DNA of 64,000 nucleotides from Labrys wisconsinensis (GCF_030814995.1 NZ_JAUSVX010000009.1:248001-312000); one strand, 5' to 3'. Positions 1-8,647 are shown, counted from the first letter of the stretch. Notes: a model not told the origin generated them from the letters alone. Numbers and translations: made by a program.

Positions 1-1574
1 AGCGCCAGCTGCAGGCGGGCGCCGACCTCGCCGCCATCGCCGCCATCCGTTCGCCGAGCCGCGCCACCGCGGCGGTGTCGCAGACCGTCGCGAGCAACGG
101 CCTGCCCACCACCACGACCTCGACCCTGGTGTGGGGCACCTATGATTCGACCCAGCCCATCGCCCAGCGCTTCTCGCCTCTGTCCTCGAACGCCGGTGCC
201 AACGCCGCCCAAATCACGCTGCAGCGCGACGTGCCGATGATCTTCGGCCGCGCCTATTCGCCGAGCGGCAGCGTCCATCTCACGGCCATCGGCGTCGCCG
301 CCCTCAGCAACGAGGCGACGATCAGCATCGGCTCGCGCCTGCTCAGCCTCAATGGCGGCGTGCTGAACTCGATGCTCTCCTCGCTCACCGGCTCGAGCAT
401 CTCGCTGCAGCTCGTCGACTACAACTCGCTGGCCAGCGCCAATATCGACCTCCTGAAGACGCTGTCGGCGCTCGGCAGCAACATCAACCTGACGGCCGGC
501 ACCTACAACCAGATCCTCAACAGCAACGTCACCGTCGGCCAGCTCGCCAACGCCATCGTCACCGCCAATCCGGGCCTCAGCCTCGCCGCCCAGCTCGCCC
601 TGTCGACCCTCGGCTACCAGGCGGGAACCACGGCCAAGGTCACCCTCGCCCAGACCATCAATCTCGGCTCGATCGGCAATGCTGCGATCGGCGGGGCCTC
701 GAACGTGATCTCCGTCGGCGTGCTCAACCTCATCCAGGAATCGCTTCTCGCCTCCAACGGCCAGAACCAGCTCGCCTTCAATCTCGGCGCCACCATCCCC
801 GGCCTGCTCAACACCACCGTCACCATGACGGTCGGCGAGCGCCCGCAATGGCTGTCGACCGGTCCGGTGGGCACCATGGTGCGCACCGCCCAGATCCGCC
901 TCCTGGTCAAGGCCACCGTCGGCGGCACGGCGGGCGCGCTGCTCGGCCTGCAGATCCAGGTGCCGGTCTATATCGAGGTGGCGACGGCGCAGGCCACCAT
1001 CGCTTCCATGACCTGCGACGTGACGCAGGCGAACGGCGGAGCCACCGTGACGGTCGCGGCGCAGTCGGGCGTGGCCAAGGCCTGGATCGCCAACATCCCC
1101 GCCTCGCAGATGACGAACTTCACCTCCGATCCCGCGGCCACCCCGGCGAACCTCGTCACCGTCAGCCTGCTCAGCGGCGCGGTCGCGCTCAATATCGGGG
1201 CCTATGCCTACGTTGTGGTCGGCAGCCCCGCCAACAAGAACGTCACCTTCACCTCCGCCGACATCACCGCCGGCACGATCCAGACCATCACCTCGACCGG
1301 CCTGATCGGCAGCCTGGTCACCTCGCTGCTCGGCAACCTGCAGCTGACGCCCTCGCTCACCGTTCTCGGGCTTGATCCGCTCGGGCTGCTCGCCGCCGCC
1401 GCCCAGCTCCTGGTGCAGCCGATCCTCCAGACCCTGACCCAGACCCTGGCCACGCTGATCAGCCCGGTCGACGGCCTGGTCAGCAATGTCCTGCAGACCC
1501 TCGGCCTCGGCCTCGGCCAGGCCGACCTCCAGCTGCTGGCCGCCAATTGCGGCCAGGCCCGCCTGGTGATGTAG
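1..1574 (+). CDS. TadG-like pilus-assembly protein, 5' end outside the window
   Basis: The frame is open from base 3 to the stop at 1574, so the gene begins before the window; the internal GTG at 75 is probably not its start. The first visible residues (RQLQAGADLAAIAAI) resemble the stretch just after the N-terminal membrane helix of TadE/TadG proteins (QLQxAADAAALAA). The remaining roughly 500 residues are rich in Ala, Leu, Ser, Asn and Thr. They include repeated hydrophobic beta-like segments and a segment VEVATAQATIASMTC that is typical of TadG-like proteins. Such proteins sit in the inner membrane or periplasm and belong to the Tad/Flp tight-adherence pilus machinery. No other tad gene is visible, so the assignment rests on sequence style. 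An alternative is an unrelated secreted protein sharing the TadE-like leader. Confidence 0.65.
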   Translation, partial: RQLQAGADLAAIAAIRSPSRATAAVSQTVASNGLPTTTTSTLVWGTYDSTQPIAQRFSPLSSNAGANAAQITLQRDVPMIFGRAYSPSGSVHLTAIGVAALSNEATISIGSRLLSLNGGVLNSMLSSLTGSSISLQLVDYNSLASANIDLLKTLSALGSNINLTAGTYNQILNSNVTVGQLANAIVTANPGLSLAAQLALSTLGYQAGTTAKVTLAQTINLGSIGNAAIGGASNVISVGVLNLIQESLLASNGQNQLAFNLGATIPGLLNTTVTMTVGERPQWLSTGPVGTMVRTAQIRLLVKATVGGTAGALLGLQIQVPVYIEVATAQATIASMTCDVTQANGGATVTVAAQSGVAKAWIANIPASQMTNFTSDPAATPANLVTVSLLSGAVALNIGAYAYVVVGSPANKNVTFTSADITAGTIQTITSTGLIGSLVTSLLGNLQLTPSLTVLGLDPLGLLAAAAQLLVQPILQTLTQTLATLISPVDGLVSNVLQTLGLGLGQADLQLLAANCGQARLVM

Positions 1575-1618
1575 ACCCGATCGGGCTGGCGCGGATTGCC
1601 GCACCGCGCCAGCCTGCT

Positions 1619-1658
1619 CCGGAACGCTGCTGACAGGGCCCTGTCAGCAGCGTTCCGG
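1619..1658. repeat. Perfect 40-bp palindrome
   Basis: The 20-base half CCGGAACGCTGCTGACAGGG is followed at once by its exact reverse complement, with no loop. It lies 45 bases after the stop of the TadG-like gene and upstream of the next gene. As RNA it would form a long hairpin and could stop transcription, although no T-run follows. It could also be a protein-binding site. No second copy was noticed in the window. Confidence 0.8.
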
Positions 1659-1712
1659 TAACCTTCCCCTCATGCTCGGGCCATCTTGCCGGCCCGCATC
1701 GAGGGCGACACC

Positions 1713-2162
1713 ATGCAGGACCATCCGGCGCTCGCGCCGTTCGAGACCGCCTCGAGCCGCTACGAGGCGGTCTTTCTCGTTTCCTTCCAGGCGCCGGAGG
1801 ACGAGGCGGAGGCGATCCTCGATCGCCTGGCGGCCGTCGATCCCCTGGTGCTCGGCGCCTATGACCGCTGCAGCTGGCAGTCGGCGCCGGGGCTGGAGCG
1901 CTACCGGCCGCGACCGGGCGCCATGGCCGGCGCCGAGGAGGCGCTGCGCCGCCGGCCCGGCATCGTCGAGGTCTCGTTTCAGATCGGCCGCGACCCCGAG
2001 CGCCTGGCGCGGGTGGTCGAGGCCATCGCCGCAGCCCATTCCTACCAGGAGCCGGTCGTCCTGATCCGCGAGGCCCTGGCCAGCCGCGCCAAGGGCGGCG
2101 ATGCCGACAATCCGAACCGCTGGTGGAACCGGGGCGGCGACTGGAAGGACGCCGCGCCGTGA
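1713..2162 (+). CDS. Small protein with CutA/NIF3-like fold
   Basis: This 149-residue protein is probably cytosolic, since no signal peptide or membrane segment is seen. It ends with VVEAIAAAHSYQEPVVLI, which matches the AHPYEEPxxxI signature of the CutA-like insert of NIF3/YqfO proteins and the similar motif of CutA1. The N-terminal half (YEAVFLVSFQAPEDEAEAIL) would form the first beta-alpha unit of such a ferredoxin-like fold. The ATG at 1713 is chosen over an upstream TTG at 1686. Its stop overlaps the GTG of the following exporter gene, so the two are probably co-translated. The function is unknown, and metal binding by analogy with CutA is only a guess. Confidence 0.6.
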   Translation: MQDHPALAPFETASSRYEAVFLVSFQAPEDEAEAILDRLAAVDPLVLGAYDRCSWQSAPGLERYRPRPGAMAGAEEALRRRPGIVEVSFQIGRDPERLARVVEAIAAAHSYQEPVVLIREALASRAKGGDADNPNRWWNRGGDWKDAAP

Positions 2163-3064
2163 GCGTCCTGGCGACAGCGGCACGCACCGCCGCCGAGCAG
2201 CGGCGCCTCGGCCTCCTCCTCGTCACCCTCTCGGCGGTCGCCTGGAGCACGGCCGGCTTCTTCACCCGCCTGATCCCGCTCGACGCCTGGACCATCCTGT
2301 TCTGGCGCGGCCTGTTCGGCGCGGCGACCGGCTTCGTCTTCGTGCTGGCGCAGGAACGCGGCGGCAGGGACGGCGGCTTTTGGCGGGTCTTCGTGGCGAT
2401 GGGCTGGCCCGGCGCCGTCTTCACTTTCCTTTCCGCGCTCGGCATGGCCGCCTTCCTCGGCGCGCTGAAGCTGACCACGGTGGCGCATGTGGCGATCATC
2501 TATGCCACGGTGCCCTTTGCCGCCGCGGCGCTCGGCTGGCTGGTCCTGCGCGAACGCGCGCCTCCGGCGACCCTGCTGGCGAGCGCGATCGCCCTGCTCG
2601 GCGTCGGGGTGACGGTCTGGGGCGGGGCCGGCGAAGGCGGCCTTGCCGGGGATGCGCTCGCTCTGGCGATGACGCTGCTGATGGCGGCGATCATCGTCGT
2701 CCGCCGTGCCAACCCGGCGGTCCCGCTGGTGCCGGCCGCCTGCCTGTCGGCGCTGGCCAGCACGTTCATCAGCCTGCCCTTCGCCGCGCCGCTCGCCGCC
2801 GACGGGCGTGACCTCGTCGCCCTCGCCCTGTTCGGCATCAGCAACATGGGCGTCGGGCTGATCCTCTTCGTCATCGGCGCCCGTTTCATCCCGGCGGCGC
2901 AGACCGCGCTGATCGGCGCTCTCGACACGCCGCTCGCCCCGCTCTGGGTCTGGCTCGCCTTCGGCGAGACGCCGGGCGCGGCGGCCATCCTCGGCGGCAT
3001 CGTGGTGTTCGCGGCCGTGATCGGCCATATCCTGGTCGAGCAGTTGCGGCGCGGGCGCGGATAA
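2159..3064 (+). CDS. EamA-family (DMT superfamily) exporter
   Basis: A 301-residue inner-membrane protein with about ten hydrophobic segments in two repeated halves, the standard EamA/RhaT layout. The first half starts near LGLLLVTLSAVAWSTAGF. The second contains the conserved end of EamA domains, IGALDTPLAPLWVWLAFGE. These proteins export amino acids or other small metabolites, and the substrate cannot be read from sequence. The GTG start at 2159 overlaps the stop of the upstream gene in a GTGA arrangement. A start at 2123 would add twelve Arg/Gly-rich residues and is less likely. Confidence 0.85.
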   Translation: MSVLATAARTAAEQRRLGLLLVTLSAVAWSTAGFFTRLIPLDAWTILFWRGLFGAATGFVFVLAQERGGRDGGFWRVFVAMGWPGAVFTFLSALGMAAFLGALKLTTVAHVAIIYATVPFAAAALGWLVLRERAPPATLLASAIALLGVGVTVWGGAGEGGLAGDALALAMTLLMAAIIVVRRANPAVPLVPAACLSALASTFISLPFAAPLAADGRDLVALALFGISNMGVGLILFVIGARFIPAAQTALIGALDTPLAPLWVWLAFGETPGAAAILGGIVVFAAVIGHILVEQLRRGRG

Positions 3065-3163
3065 TTCGGCGGCGGGCCGGCCGGAGGGCTTGCCGAGCCT
3101 CGCCACGGGCCCATGTCTCCTGGCGGCGTCCGGAGAGCGGCGCCGGAAAAAGAGGATCGGTCC

Positions 3164-4039
3164 ATGGCAGAACTCGACGCGGCGAAATCCGGTTCCTTCC
3201 GCATCGGCGGCGACATCGCGGTCCATCGCCTCGGCTTCGGCGCGATGCGCGTCACCGGCCGCGGCATCTGGGGCGAGCCGGCCGATCGGGCCGAGGCGCT
3301 CCGCACGCTGCGGCGCCTGCCCGATCTCGGCGTCACCTTCATCGACACCGCCGATTCCTACGGTCCGGACGTGTCCGAGGAGCTGATCCGCGAGGCCCTG
3401 CATCCCTATCACGGGCTCTTGATCGCCACCAAGGCGGGCCTGACCCGCACCGGACCGGACCAGTGGATTCCGCTGGGGCGCCCGGACTACCTCATCCAGC
3501 AGGCCCACAAGAGCCGCCGCCGCCTCGGCGTCGAGCAGATCGGCCTGTGGCAATTGCACCGCATCGACCCCAAGACGCCGCGGGACGAGCAGTTCGGCGC
3601 GGTGAAGGCGCTGCTCGACGACGGCGTCATCCGCCATGCCGGCCTCAGCGAGGTCTCCGTCGCCGAGATCGAGGCCGCCGCGCAGGTGTTCCCGGTCGCC
3701 ACGGTGCAGAACCGCTACAACCTGGTCGACCGCGCCAGCGAGGATGTCCTGGACTATTGCCAGAAGCACGGCATCGGCTTCATCCCCTGGTATCCGCTGG
3801 CAGCCGGCGACCTCGCCCGGCCCGGCTCCCTGCTCGACACCATCGCCCGCCGGCATGGTGCCGCACCGAGCCAGATCGCGCTCGCCTGGGTGCTCAAGCG
3901 CAGCCCGGTGATGCTGCCGATCCCCGGCACGTCGAAGGTTTCCCACCTCGAGGAGAACGTCGCGGCCGCCGACATCGTGCTGTCGGACGAGGACTTCGCC
4001 GCCCTCGACCGCGAGGGCCGGGCCCATGCCGGGACCTGA
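3164..4039 (+). CDS. Aldo/keto reductase
   Basis: A 291-residue cytosolic NADPH-dependent oxidoreductase of the AKR TIM-barrel family. The N-terminal [10 protein letters not shown] and the catalytic tetrad are visible: the Asp and Tyr in DTADSYG, the Lys in ATKAGL and the His in WQLHRID. The cofactor-binding end ([19 protein letters not shown]) is intact. The length fits the YdbC/AKR11 type of small reductases. The ATG at 3164 follows an AGAGGA ribosome site. It reduces aldehydes or ketones in general, and the specific substrate is unknown. It follows the exporter gene by about 100 bases, so it may have its own promoter. Confidence 0.9.
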   Translation: MAELDAAKSGSFRIGGDIAVHRLGFGAMRVTGRGIWGEPADRAEALRTLRRLPDLGVTFIDTADSYGPDVSEELIREALHPYHGLLIATKAGLTRTGPDQWIPLGRPDYLIQQAHKSRRRLGVEQIGLWQLHRIDPKTPRDEQFGAVKALLDDGVIRHAGLSEVSVAEIEAAAQVFPVATVQNRYNLVDRASEDVLDYCQKHGIGFIPWYPLAAGDLARPGSLLDTIARRHGAAPSQIALAWVLKRSPVMLPIPGTSKVSHLEENVAAADIVLSDEDFAALDREGRAHAGT

Positions 4040-4086
4040 GCGGGAGCGACGCCCGCCCCTTCGCCTGGCTGGAGTGTGACCGAGCC

Positions 4087-4485
4087 ATGCCGCACGACCT
4101 GCCCTTCGCCGCGGTGCTGCGCCTCGGCGACGTCGCCCTTCTCCGGCCCGCCCTCGAAGCCGAGCTGGGCCTCGCGCTCGATCGGTACGAGCCGGCGCGG
4201 CAAGGCCCCCTGCACCATGCCCAGGCAAGCTTCGAGCTGGAGACAGAGGGGTGGACGGCGCTCGCCGCCTGGCTCGGGCAGGTCGGACCGCCGCTCCGCC
4301 GGCTGCGCGAGCGCTCGGCGGTCGGCTCCGCGGCGCTCGACCTTGCCATCGCCTTCCGCCAAGGCGCCGTCGCGGCTTCGGCGCTGATCCCTGCGACGGT
4401 CGCCGAGGCGGCCGGCCGGCACGGGATCGACCTCGAGCTCTCCGTCTACCTCACCAGCGACGAGGACCGGCGGGACGCTCCGTGA
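4087..4485 (+). CDS. DUF4279-like small protein
   Basis: A 132-residue protein with no signal peptide or membrane segment. Its pattern resembles the uncharacterised DUF4279 family: an N-terminal strand and LG motif (LEAELGLALDRYEPAR), a central ELETEGWTALAAWLGQV stretch and a C-terminal LELSVYLTSDE strand. No catalytic residues are evident. It starts with ATG 47 bases after the reductase stop. The ribosome site is weak. Base composition and codon use look like those of its neighbours. Function unknown. Confidence 0.6.
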   Translation: MPHDLPFAAVLRLGDVALLRPALEAELGLALDRYEPARQGPLHHAQASFELETEGWTALAAWLGQVGPPLRRLRERSAVGSAALDLAIAFRQGAVAASALIPATVAEAAGRHGIDLELSVYLTSDEDRRDAP

Positions 4486-4600
4486 CATCCGCGGCGCATC
4501 AACTCGCCGTGATCCCGTGCGCCCGGCGTAACCGCGCCCGCGCCCTCGGCGTATCGATGGTCGGGCGCGCCGTGCGCCCGGCCGATCGGGAGGGCGGAGC

Positions 4601-5083
4601 ATGCCGACACGTCGACAGATCTTGCAGGGTGGCGCCGGCCTCGCCGCGCTGGCCGCCGGCTGGAGCGGCGCCCGCGCCGCGGCCGCCGAGGATCGCGTCG
4701 TCCGCAGCGATGCGGACTGGCGTCGGATCCTGACGGCGGACCAATATGCGATCCTGCGCCAGGACGGCACCGAACGCCCGTTCACCAGCCCGCTGCTGCA
4801 CGAGGAGCGGGCCGGCGTCTTCGCCTGCGCCGGCTGCGGGCTGGCCCTGTTCTCCTCCAGCACGAAATTCGACAGCGGCACCGGCTGGCCGAGCTTTTGG
4901 GCGCCGCTCGACGGTGCCGTCGCCACGCATCGCGATACGTCCTTCGGCATGGTGCGCAACGCCGTGAGCTGTCGGCGCTGCGAGGGCCATCTCGGCCATG
5001 TCTTCGACGACGGCCCGAAGCCGACGGGCCTGCGCTACTGCATGAACGGCGTGGCGCTGAGCTTCGTCCCGGGCACGGCCTGA
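4601..5083 (+). CDS. msrB: Peptide-methionine (R)-S-oxide reductase, Tat-exported
   Basis: A 160-residue MsrB that repairs methionine-R-sulfoxide in proteins. The two zinc pairs are C76-C79 (CAGC) and C124-C127 (CRRC). The family signatures GWPSFW and HLGHVFDDGPKPTGLRYC are present, with C147 as the catalytic cysteine. The N-terminus TRRQILQGGAGLAALAAG is a twin-arginine signal, so the enzyme is predicted to act in the periplasm after folding and zinc loading in the cytosol. A periplasmic stand-alone MsrB is less common than the cytosolic form. It sits alone on its strand and is followed by a terminator. Confidence 0.93.
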   Translation: MPTRRQILQGGAGLAALAAGWSGARAAAAEDRVVRSDADWRRILTADQYAILRQDGTERPFTSPLLHEERAGVFACAGCGLALFSSSTKFDSGTGWPSFWAPLDGAVATHRDTSFGMVRNAVSCRRCEGHLGHVFDDGPKPTGLRYCMNGVALSFVPGTA

Positions 5084-5102
5084 GCCTCCGCCAAGCAGCT
5101 TC

Positions 5103-5130
5103 TCGTGGCTTCAGCCACGACTTTATTTTG
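5103..5130 (+). terminator. Rho-independent terminator after msrB
   Basis: TCGTGGCT and AGCCACGA form an 8-bp stem around a TC turn (5103-5120). The T-rich CTTTATTTTG follows at once. It begins 20 bases after the msrB stop codon on the same strand. Confidence 0.75.
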
Positions 5131-5150
5131 CATTTTCCATGCAAAATAAA
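5122..5150. terminator. AT-rich hairpin between convergent genes
   Basis: TTTATTTTGCAT pairs perfectly with ATGCAAAATAAA around the loop TTTCC. This 12-bp stem lies between msrB (+) and the PcfJ-like gene (-) and could help end transcription from either side. Its AT content stands out against the GC-rich surroundings. Confidence 0.5.
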
Positions 5151-5173
5151 GGCTGCTCAGACTGACAGGTCTA

Positions 5174-5195
5174 AGCAGGTTCGGGAGAACCTGCT
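5174..5195 (-). terminator. Hairpin at the end of the PcfJ-like gene
   Basis: AGCAGGTTC and GAACCTGCT form a 9-bp stem with a 4-base loop, touching the first base of the stop codon of the minus-strand gene. No T-run follows on that strand, so it may be an RNA-stabilising hairpin rather than a true terminator. Confidence 0.45.
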
Positions 5196-6286
5196 CAGGC
5201 GCCCCTGATACGGATGCCGTGCGCCTGCGCCCAGCGGCGCAGGATGCTCGCCTCGTCGGGACGCACCGCCCGGTTGGCATAGCCGCGGATCTGAACCACC
5301 TCGTCAGAGGCATTCATCTCCAGCGTCAGCACCCGTTCGACGCCGGCATAGGCCCGTTTCCTGACCGACCAGATGGAGCAGGCGCCGCTCATGCAGCGCT
5401 GCTTGTAGGTATAGACGCAGTGGTGCATGCGGTTGCCCTCCTCCGCCAGCTCCCGCCCCGTCTTGACCTGCCTCACGCTCCAGATGACTTGCTCGTGGGG
5501 CCGCAGCCTCTCGCCGACCGTGCAGGACCAGTCCGGAATGGCGGAGCCGTCCCACTGCCCCTCCCCGACCCGCCGCGTCCGCGCGAGGTCGCGATGCCAT
5601 TGCGCCATCTGCGCCCTGAGCGAGCCGAGCGTGCGCCCCTTCAGGCTGTAGGCGGCGCTCCGGGCGTGACGGGCGTCCAGATAGTCACAGAGATCGTCGA
5701 TCTCGGTCAGATCCGTTGGATGCGCGCAGAAGAAGCGGGCCACCTCGCGCCAGAACGGCGTCACCGCATCGCGCGCCACCTTGCTGCGGGCAATGCGCAG
5801 CGCCAGCCCGAGATCGTCGGTGTAGGAGCGCGCGACCGCGTGCCAGAGCGCCTCCCGGAAGGACAGGCTGACCGGCGGCGCCAGGAAGCGGTGCGTCTCC
5901 TTGCGGCTGAGGACGTCGCTGGTGCAGCTCCTGTAGAGCGACCGCCCCTGCGCGACCTCGATGTACCAGGTCTTGCGCCGCGTCCGTTCGGCTGGGTCGA
6001 GGGGCTCGCCCAGCCAGACGCGCTCGAGATGCGGCGGCACGGGATAGATGGCGAAGACGTGCCGGGCGAGCGCCAGGGCGATCCTGCCGGCGTCACGGGT
6101 CTTGATCCTGGCGGGCCAATCCGAAACCTCACGGATGGCGTTGCGATTGAAGCCCCGCAGGACTTCGCGCGCGATGGCGGCGACGCACGAGCCCTGCGCC
6201 GGCCGCGGCTGCTTCAGGACGGCGTCATACCGCGCAATGCGTTCGCGCTCGGCAGCCTGCCGCTGCTGGATGCGCTTGCTGGACAT
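5195..6286 (-). CDS. PcfJ-like protein
   Basis: A 363-residue protein whose C-terminal third matches the PcfJ family named after a gene of the conjugative plasmid pCF10. The key stretch is EEGNRMHHCVYTYKQRC at residues 282-298, followed by GACSIWSVR, LTLEMN and VVQIRGYANRAV. The family has conserved His and Cys residues (H288, H289, C290, C298 here) but no established activity. The N-terminal two thirds are rich in Arg and Trp and show no recognised domain. No conjugation or phage gene lies nearby, so a link to transfer is not supported by context. It stands alone and is convergent with msrB. Confidence 0.75.
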   Translation of the reverse strand: MSSKRIQQRQAAERERIARYDAVLKQPRPAQGSCVAAIAREVLRGFNRNAIREVSDWPARIKTRDAGRIALALARHVFAIYPVPPHLERVWLGEPLDPAERTRRKTWYIEVAQGRSLYRSCTSDVLSRKETHRFLAPPVSLSFREALWHAVARSYTDDLGLALRIARSKVARDAVTPFWREVARFFCAHPTDLTEIDDLCDYLDARHARSAAYSLKGRTLGSLRAQMAQWHRDLARTRRVGEGQWDGSAIPDWSCTVGERLRPHEQVIWSVRQVKTGRELAEEGNRMHHCVYTYKQRCMSGACSIWSVRKRAYAGVERVLTLEMNASDEVVQIRGYANRAVRPDEASILRRWAQAHGIRIRGA

Positions 6287-6540
6287 GATGATCGGACGAC
6301 ATGGAACAATGGACGATACCGCTCTTGCTGGGAGCGGAGGCGATGGCGTGCAGTCTTGGCTTTGCGCGTTCCATCGTCGTTCACCGCCGTCCGTTAGGGG
6401 AGGCGCTGTCTATACCTGTCGTCGGATGATCTCAAGCCGATTGTTTGGGGCATCTCGGCGGCAAGCAATCGAAGCGGCAGAAATGCCACGCATCACGGCC
6501 GGCGGCCGTATCGATCGTGGCGATAGCGACGAGAAGCTGC

Positions 6541-7434
6541 TCAGGCAGCCGCCTTCTCCACCCGCGGCCGCAGCCCCAGGAGATGGCAGATGGCGTAGAC
6601 CAGGTCCGCCTTGTTCATGGTGTAGAAGTGGAACTCGCTGACGCCGCGGTCGACCAGGTCGAACACCTGCTCGGCCGCCACCGCCGCCGCCACCAGCTTG
6701 CGGGTCGCGACATCGTCGTCGAGGCCCTCGAAGCGCTCGGCCAGGCGCCTGGGCACCGAGGCGCCGGCGCGCTCGGCGAAGCTGCGCACCTGCTTGAAGT
6801 TCTGCACCGGCACGATGCCGGGCACGATCGGAATGTCGATGCCGGCCTCGCGCACCCGGTCGACATAGCGCAGGTAATGCTCGTTCTCGAAGAAGAACTG
6901 GGTGATGGCCCGGCTGGCGCCGGCATCGACCTTGCGCTTGAGGATGTCGATGTCGAAATCGAGCGAGGGGCTCTCCGGGTGCTTCTCCGGATAGGCCGAG
7001 ACCGACACCTCGAAATCACCGACCGCGCGGATGCCGGCGACGAGATCGGCGGAATGGGCGTAGCCCCCCGGCGTCGGCTCGTAGCGCTGGCCGACGCCGC
7101 CCTGCGGATCGCCGCGCAGCGCCACGACATGGCGCACGCCGGCCTCGTGATAGCCGCGGATCACCGCGTCGACCTCGGCCTTGGTGGCGCCGACGCAGGT
7201 CAGATGCGCCGCCGGCTTGAGGTCGGTCTCGCGCACCATGCGCGCCACCGTGCCGTGGGTGCGCTCGCGCGTCGTGCCGCCGGCCCCGTAGGTGACGGAG
7301 ACGAATTCCGGCGCGAGCGGCGCGAGGCGGTCGACCGCGTCCCAGAGCACGGCTTCCATCTCGTCGTTCTTCGGCGGGAAGAACTCGAAGGAGACGCGGA
7401 TACCCCCGCGCGAAGGCAAGGCGTGACCAGCCAT
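6541..7434 (-). CDS. metF: 5,10-methylenetetrahydrofolate reductase
   Basis: A 297-residue cytosolic flavoenzyme that reduces methylene-THF to methyl-THF for methionine synthesis. Typical MetF signatures are VSFEFFPPKNDEMEAVLWD at the N-terminus, VSVTYGAGG, HLTCVGATKAEVD, VALRGDPQGG and TQFFFENEHYLRYVDR. The ATG at 7434 overlaps the TGA of the upstream sahR gene by one base (TGATG), so the two are co-translated. Expression is expected from the sahR promoter and to respond to S-adenosylhomocysteine or SAM status. Length is normal. Confidence 0.95.
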   Translation of the reverse strand: MAGHALPSRGGIRVSFEFFPPKNDEMEAVLWDAVDRLAPLAPEFVSVTYGAGGTTRERTHGTVARMVRETDLKPAAHLTCVGATKAEVDAVIRGYHEAGVRHVVALRGDPQGGVGQRYEPTPGGYAHSADLVAGIRAVGDFEVSVSAYPEKHPESPSLDFDIDILKRKVDAGASRAITQFFFENEHYLRYVDRVREAGIDIPIVPGIVPVQNFKQVRSFAERAGASVPRRLAERFEGLDDDVATRKLVAAAVAAEQVFDLVDRGVSEFHFYTMNKADLVYAICHLLGLRPRVEKAAA

Positions 7435-8432
7435 CAGGCAACCTCCCGGCCGAGCGGCAGAACATCGGACTGGACGCGCGGATCGCATCCCACCCAGATC
7501 GAAACGGTGAGCCGTGTCGGCCCTTCCCCGGCCTCGACGACGCGGTAGGCCTGGGGCTGCAGCTTCGCCGCCTCCAGCCAATGGTCGATGGTCTCGCGGG
7601 AGAAGCCGAGGCGGCGATGAGCGAAATCCTCGCGCAGGAACTCCAGCTCGTGCGGCGCGAAGTCGACGATGACGAGGCGCCCGCCCGGCCGCAGCGCCCG
7701 GGCCGCCTCGCGCAGGGCCCTGGCGCCGTCGTCGAGATAGTGCAGCACCTGGTGGATGATCACGAGGTCGTAAGCGCCCGGCTCCACCGGCAGGGCGAAG
7801 AGGTCGCCCTGGCGCACCATGGCGTTGCGCACGCCGGCCCGCTCAAGGTTGGCGCGGGCGACGCTCAGCATCTCGGCGCTGGCATCGACGCCCACGGCCC
7901 GCACCGCCAGCGGCGCGAACAGCTCGAGCATCCGCCCGGTGCCGGTGCCGAGGTCGAGCAGGGCCTGCACCGGCCTGGCGCCGATGGTCTCGCGCAGCGC
8001 CGCCTCCACCGCCTCGTCCGGGGCGTGCAGGGCGCGGATCTGGTCCCAGTCCTCGGCATGCTTGCGGAAATAATCCGCCGCCTCGGCGGCGCGGGCGCGC
8101 CGCACCTCGACGAGGCGCGAGCGGTCGCGGGCGAGGTAGCGGTCGCTGCGGTCGAGCCGCTGCAGGATCGAGCCCAGGATGTCGGCCTTGAGCGTCCCTT
8201 CGGTCAGCCGGAAGAAGGCCCAGGCGCCCTCGCGGATGCGCTCGACCAGCCCCGCTTCCATCAGGAGCTTCAAATGGCGCGAGATGCGCGGCTGCGACTG
8301 GCCGAGAATCTCGGTCAGGTCGGAGACGTTGAGCTCCCCTTCCGCCAGGATCGCCAGGAGGCGCAGGCGCGTCGGCTCCCCCGCCGCCTTGAGGGCGGCG
8401 AGCACGATGTCGAAGGGAGCGACGTCGGCCAT
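7434..8432 (-). CDS. sahR: ArsR-type regulator fused to a SAM-methyltransferase domain (SahR-like)
   Basis: The 332-residue protein joins an N-terminal winged helix of the ArsR family (residues 5-90, with GEPTRLRLLAILAEGELNV and SQPRISRHLKLLMEAGLV) to a class I methyltransferase fold from about residue 145. That domain contains the motif I LLDLGTGTGRMLEL and VGVDASAEML. This architecture and its position before metF match SahR, a proteobacterial repressor of methionine-cycle genes that senses S-adenosylhomocysteine. The ATG at 8432 is preferred over a GTG at 8456, because the GTG lies inside the operator palindrome. It is probably autoregulated. Whether the methyltransferase domain is catalytic cannot be told. 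Confidence 0.88.
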   Translation of the reverse strand: MADVAPFDIVLAALKAAGEPTRLRLLAILAEGELNVSDLTEILGQSQPRISRHLKLLMEAGLVERIREGAWAFFRLTEGTLKADILGSILQRLDRSDRYLARDRSRLVEVRRARAAEAADYFRKHAEDWDQIRALHAPDEAVEAALRETIGARPVQALLDLGTGTGRMLELFAPLAVRAVGVDASAEMLSVARANLERAGVRNAMVRQGDLFALPVEPGAYDLVIIHQVLHYLDDGARALREAARALRPGGRLVIVDFAPHELEFLREDFAHRRLGFSRETIDHWLEAAKLQPQAYRVVEAGEGPTRLTVSIWVGCDPRVQSDVLPLGREVA

Positions 8433-8453
8433 GCCTCGCATCTCTCGAAGAAA

Positions 8454-8475
8454 CACATAAAGATATGTTTATGCG
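8454..8475. promoter_or_regulatory. Palindromic SahR-type operator
   Basis: The 22 bases centred on CATAAAGATATGTTTATG form an imperfect palindrome (CxCATAAAxATATxTTTATGxG). They lie 21 bases upstream of the sahR start. This resembles the CATAAAGATAT-type site I recall for alphaproteobacterial SahR, and the position fits autorepression of sahR-metF. Confidence 0.75.
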
Positions 8476-8647
8476 AGTTTCCGAAAGATGCAAGGATTTT
8501 GTCGCCGCCGCGACGTCCAGGACAGCGAAAACGACACGGGCATCCGCAGGCCGCCACGCCCCTTGGATCAAGCCGCGCAGATCGAGGAAGAGCAAGATAT
8601 GGTTTTCGCGCCCCCGTCCCGCCGCGTCCCGGCCAGGCCCTTGCGGA

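Noticed and set aside
2042-4228. Minus-strand frame of 728 codons
   Set aside because: Antisense to the exporter and the aldo/keto reductase; no family features.
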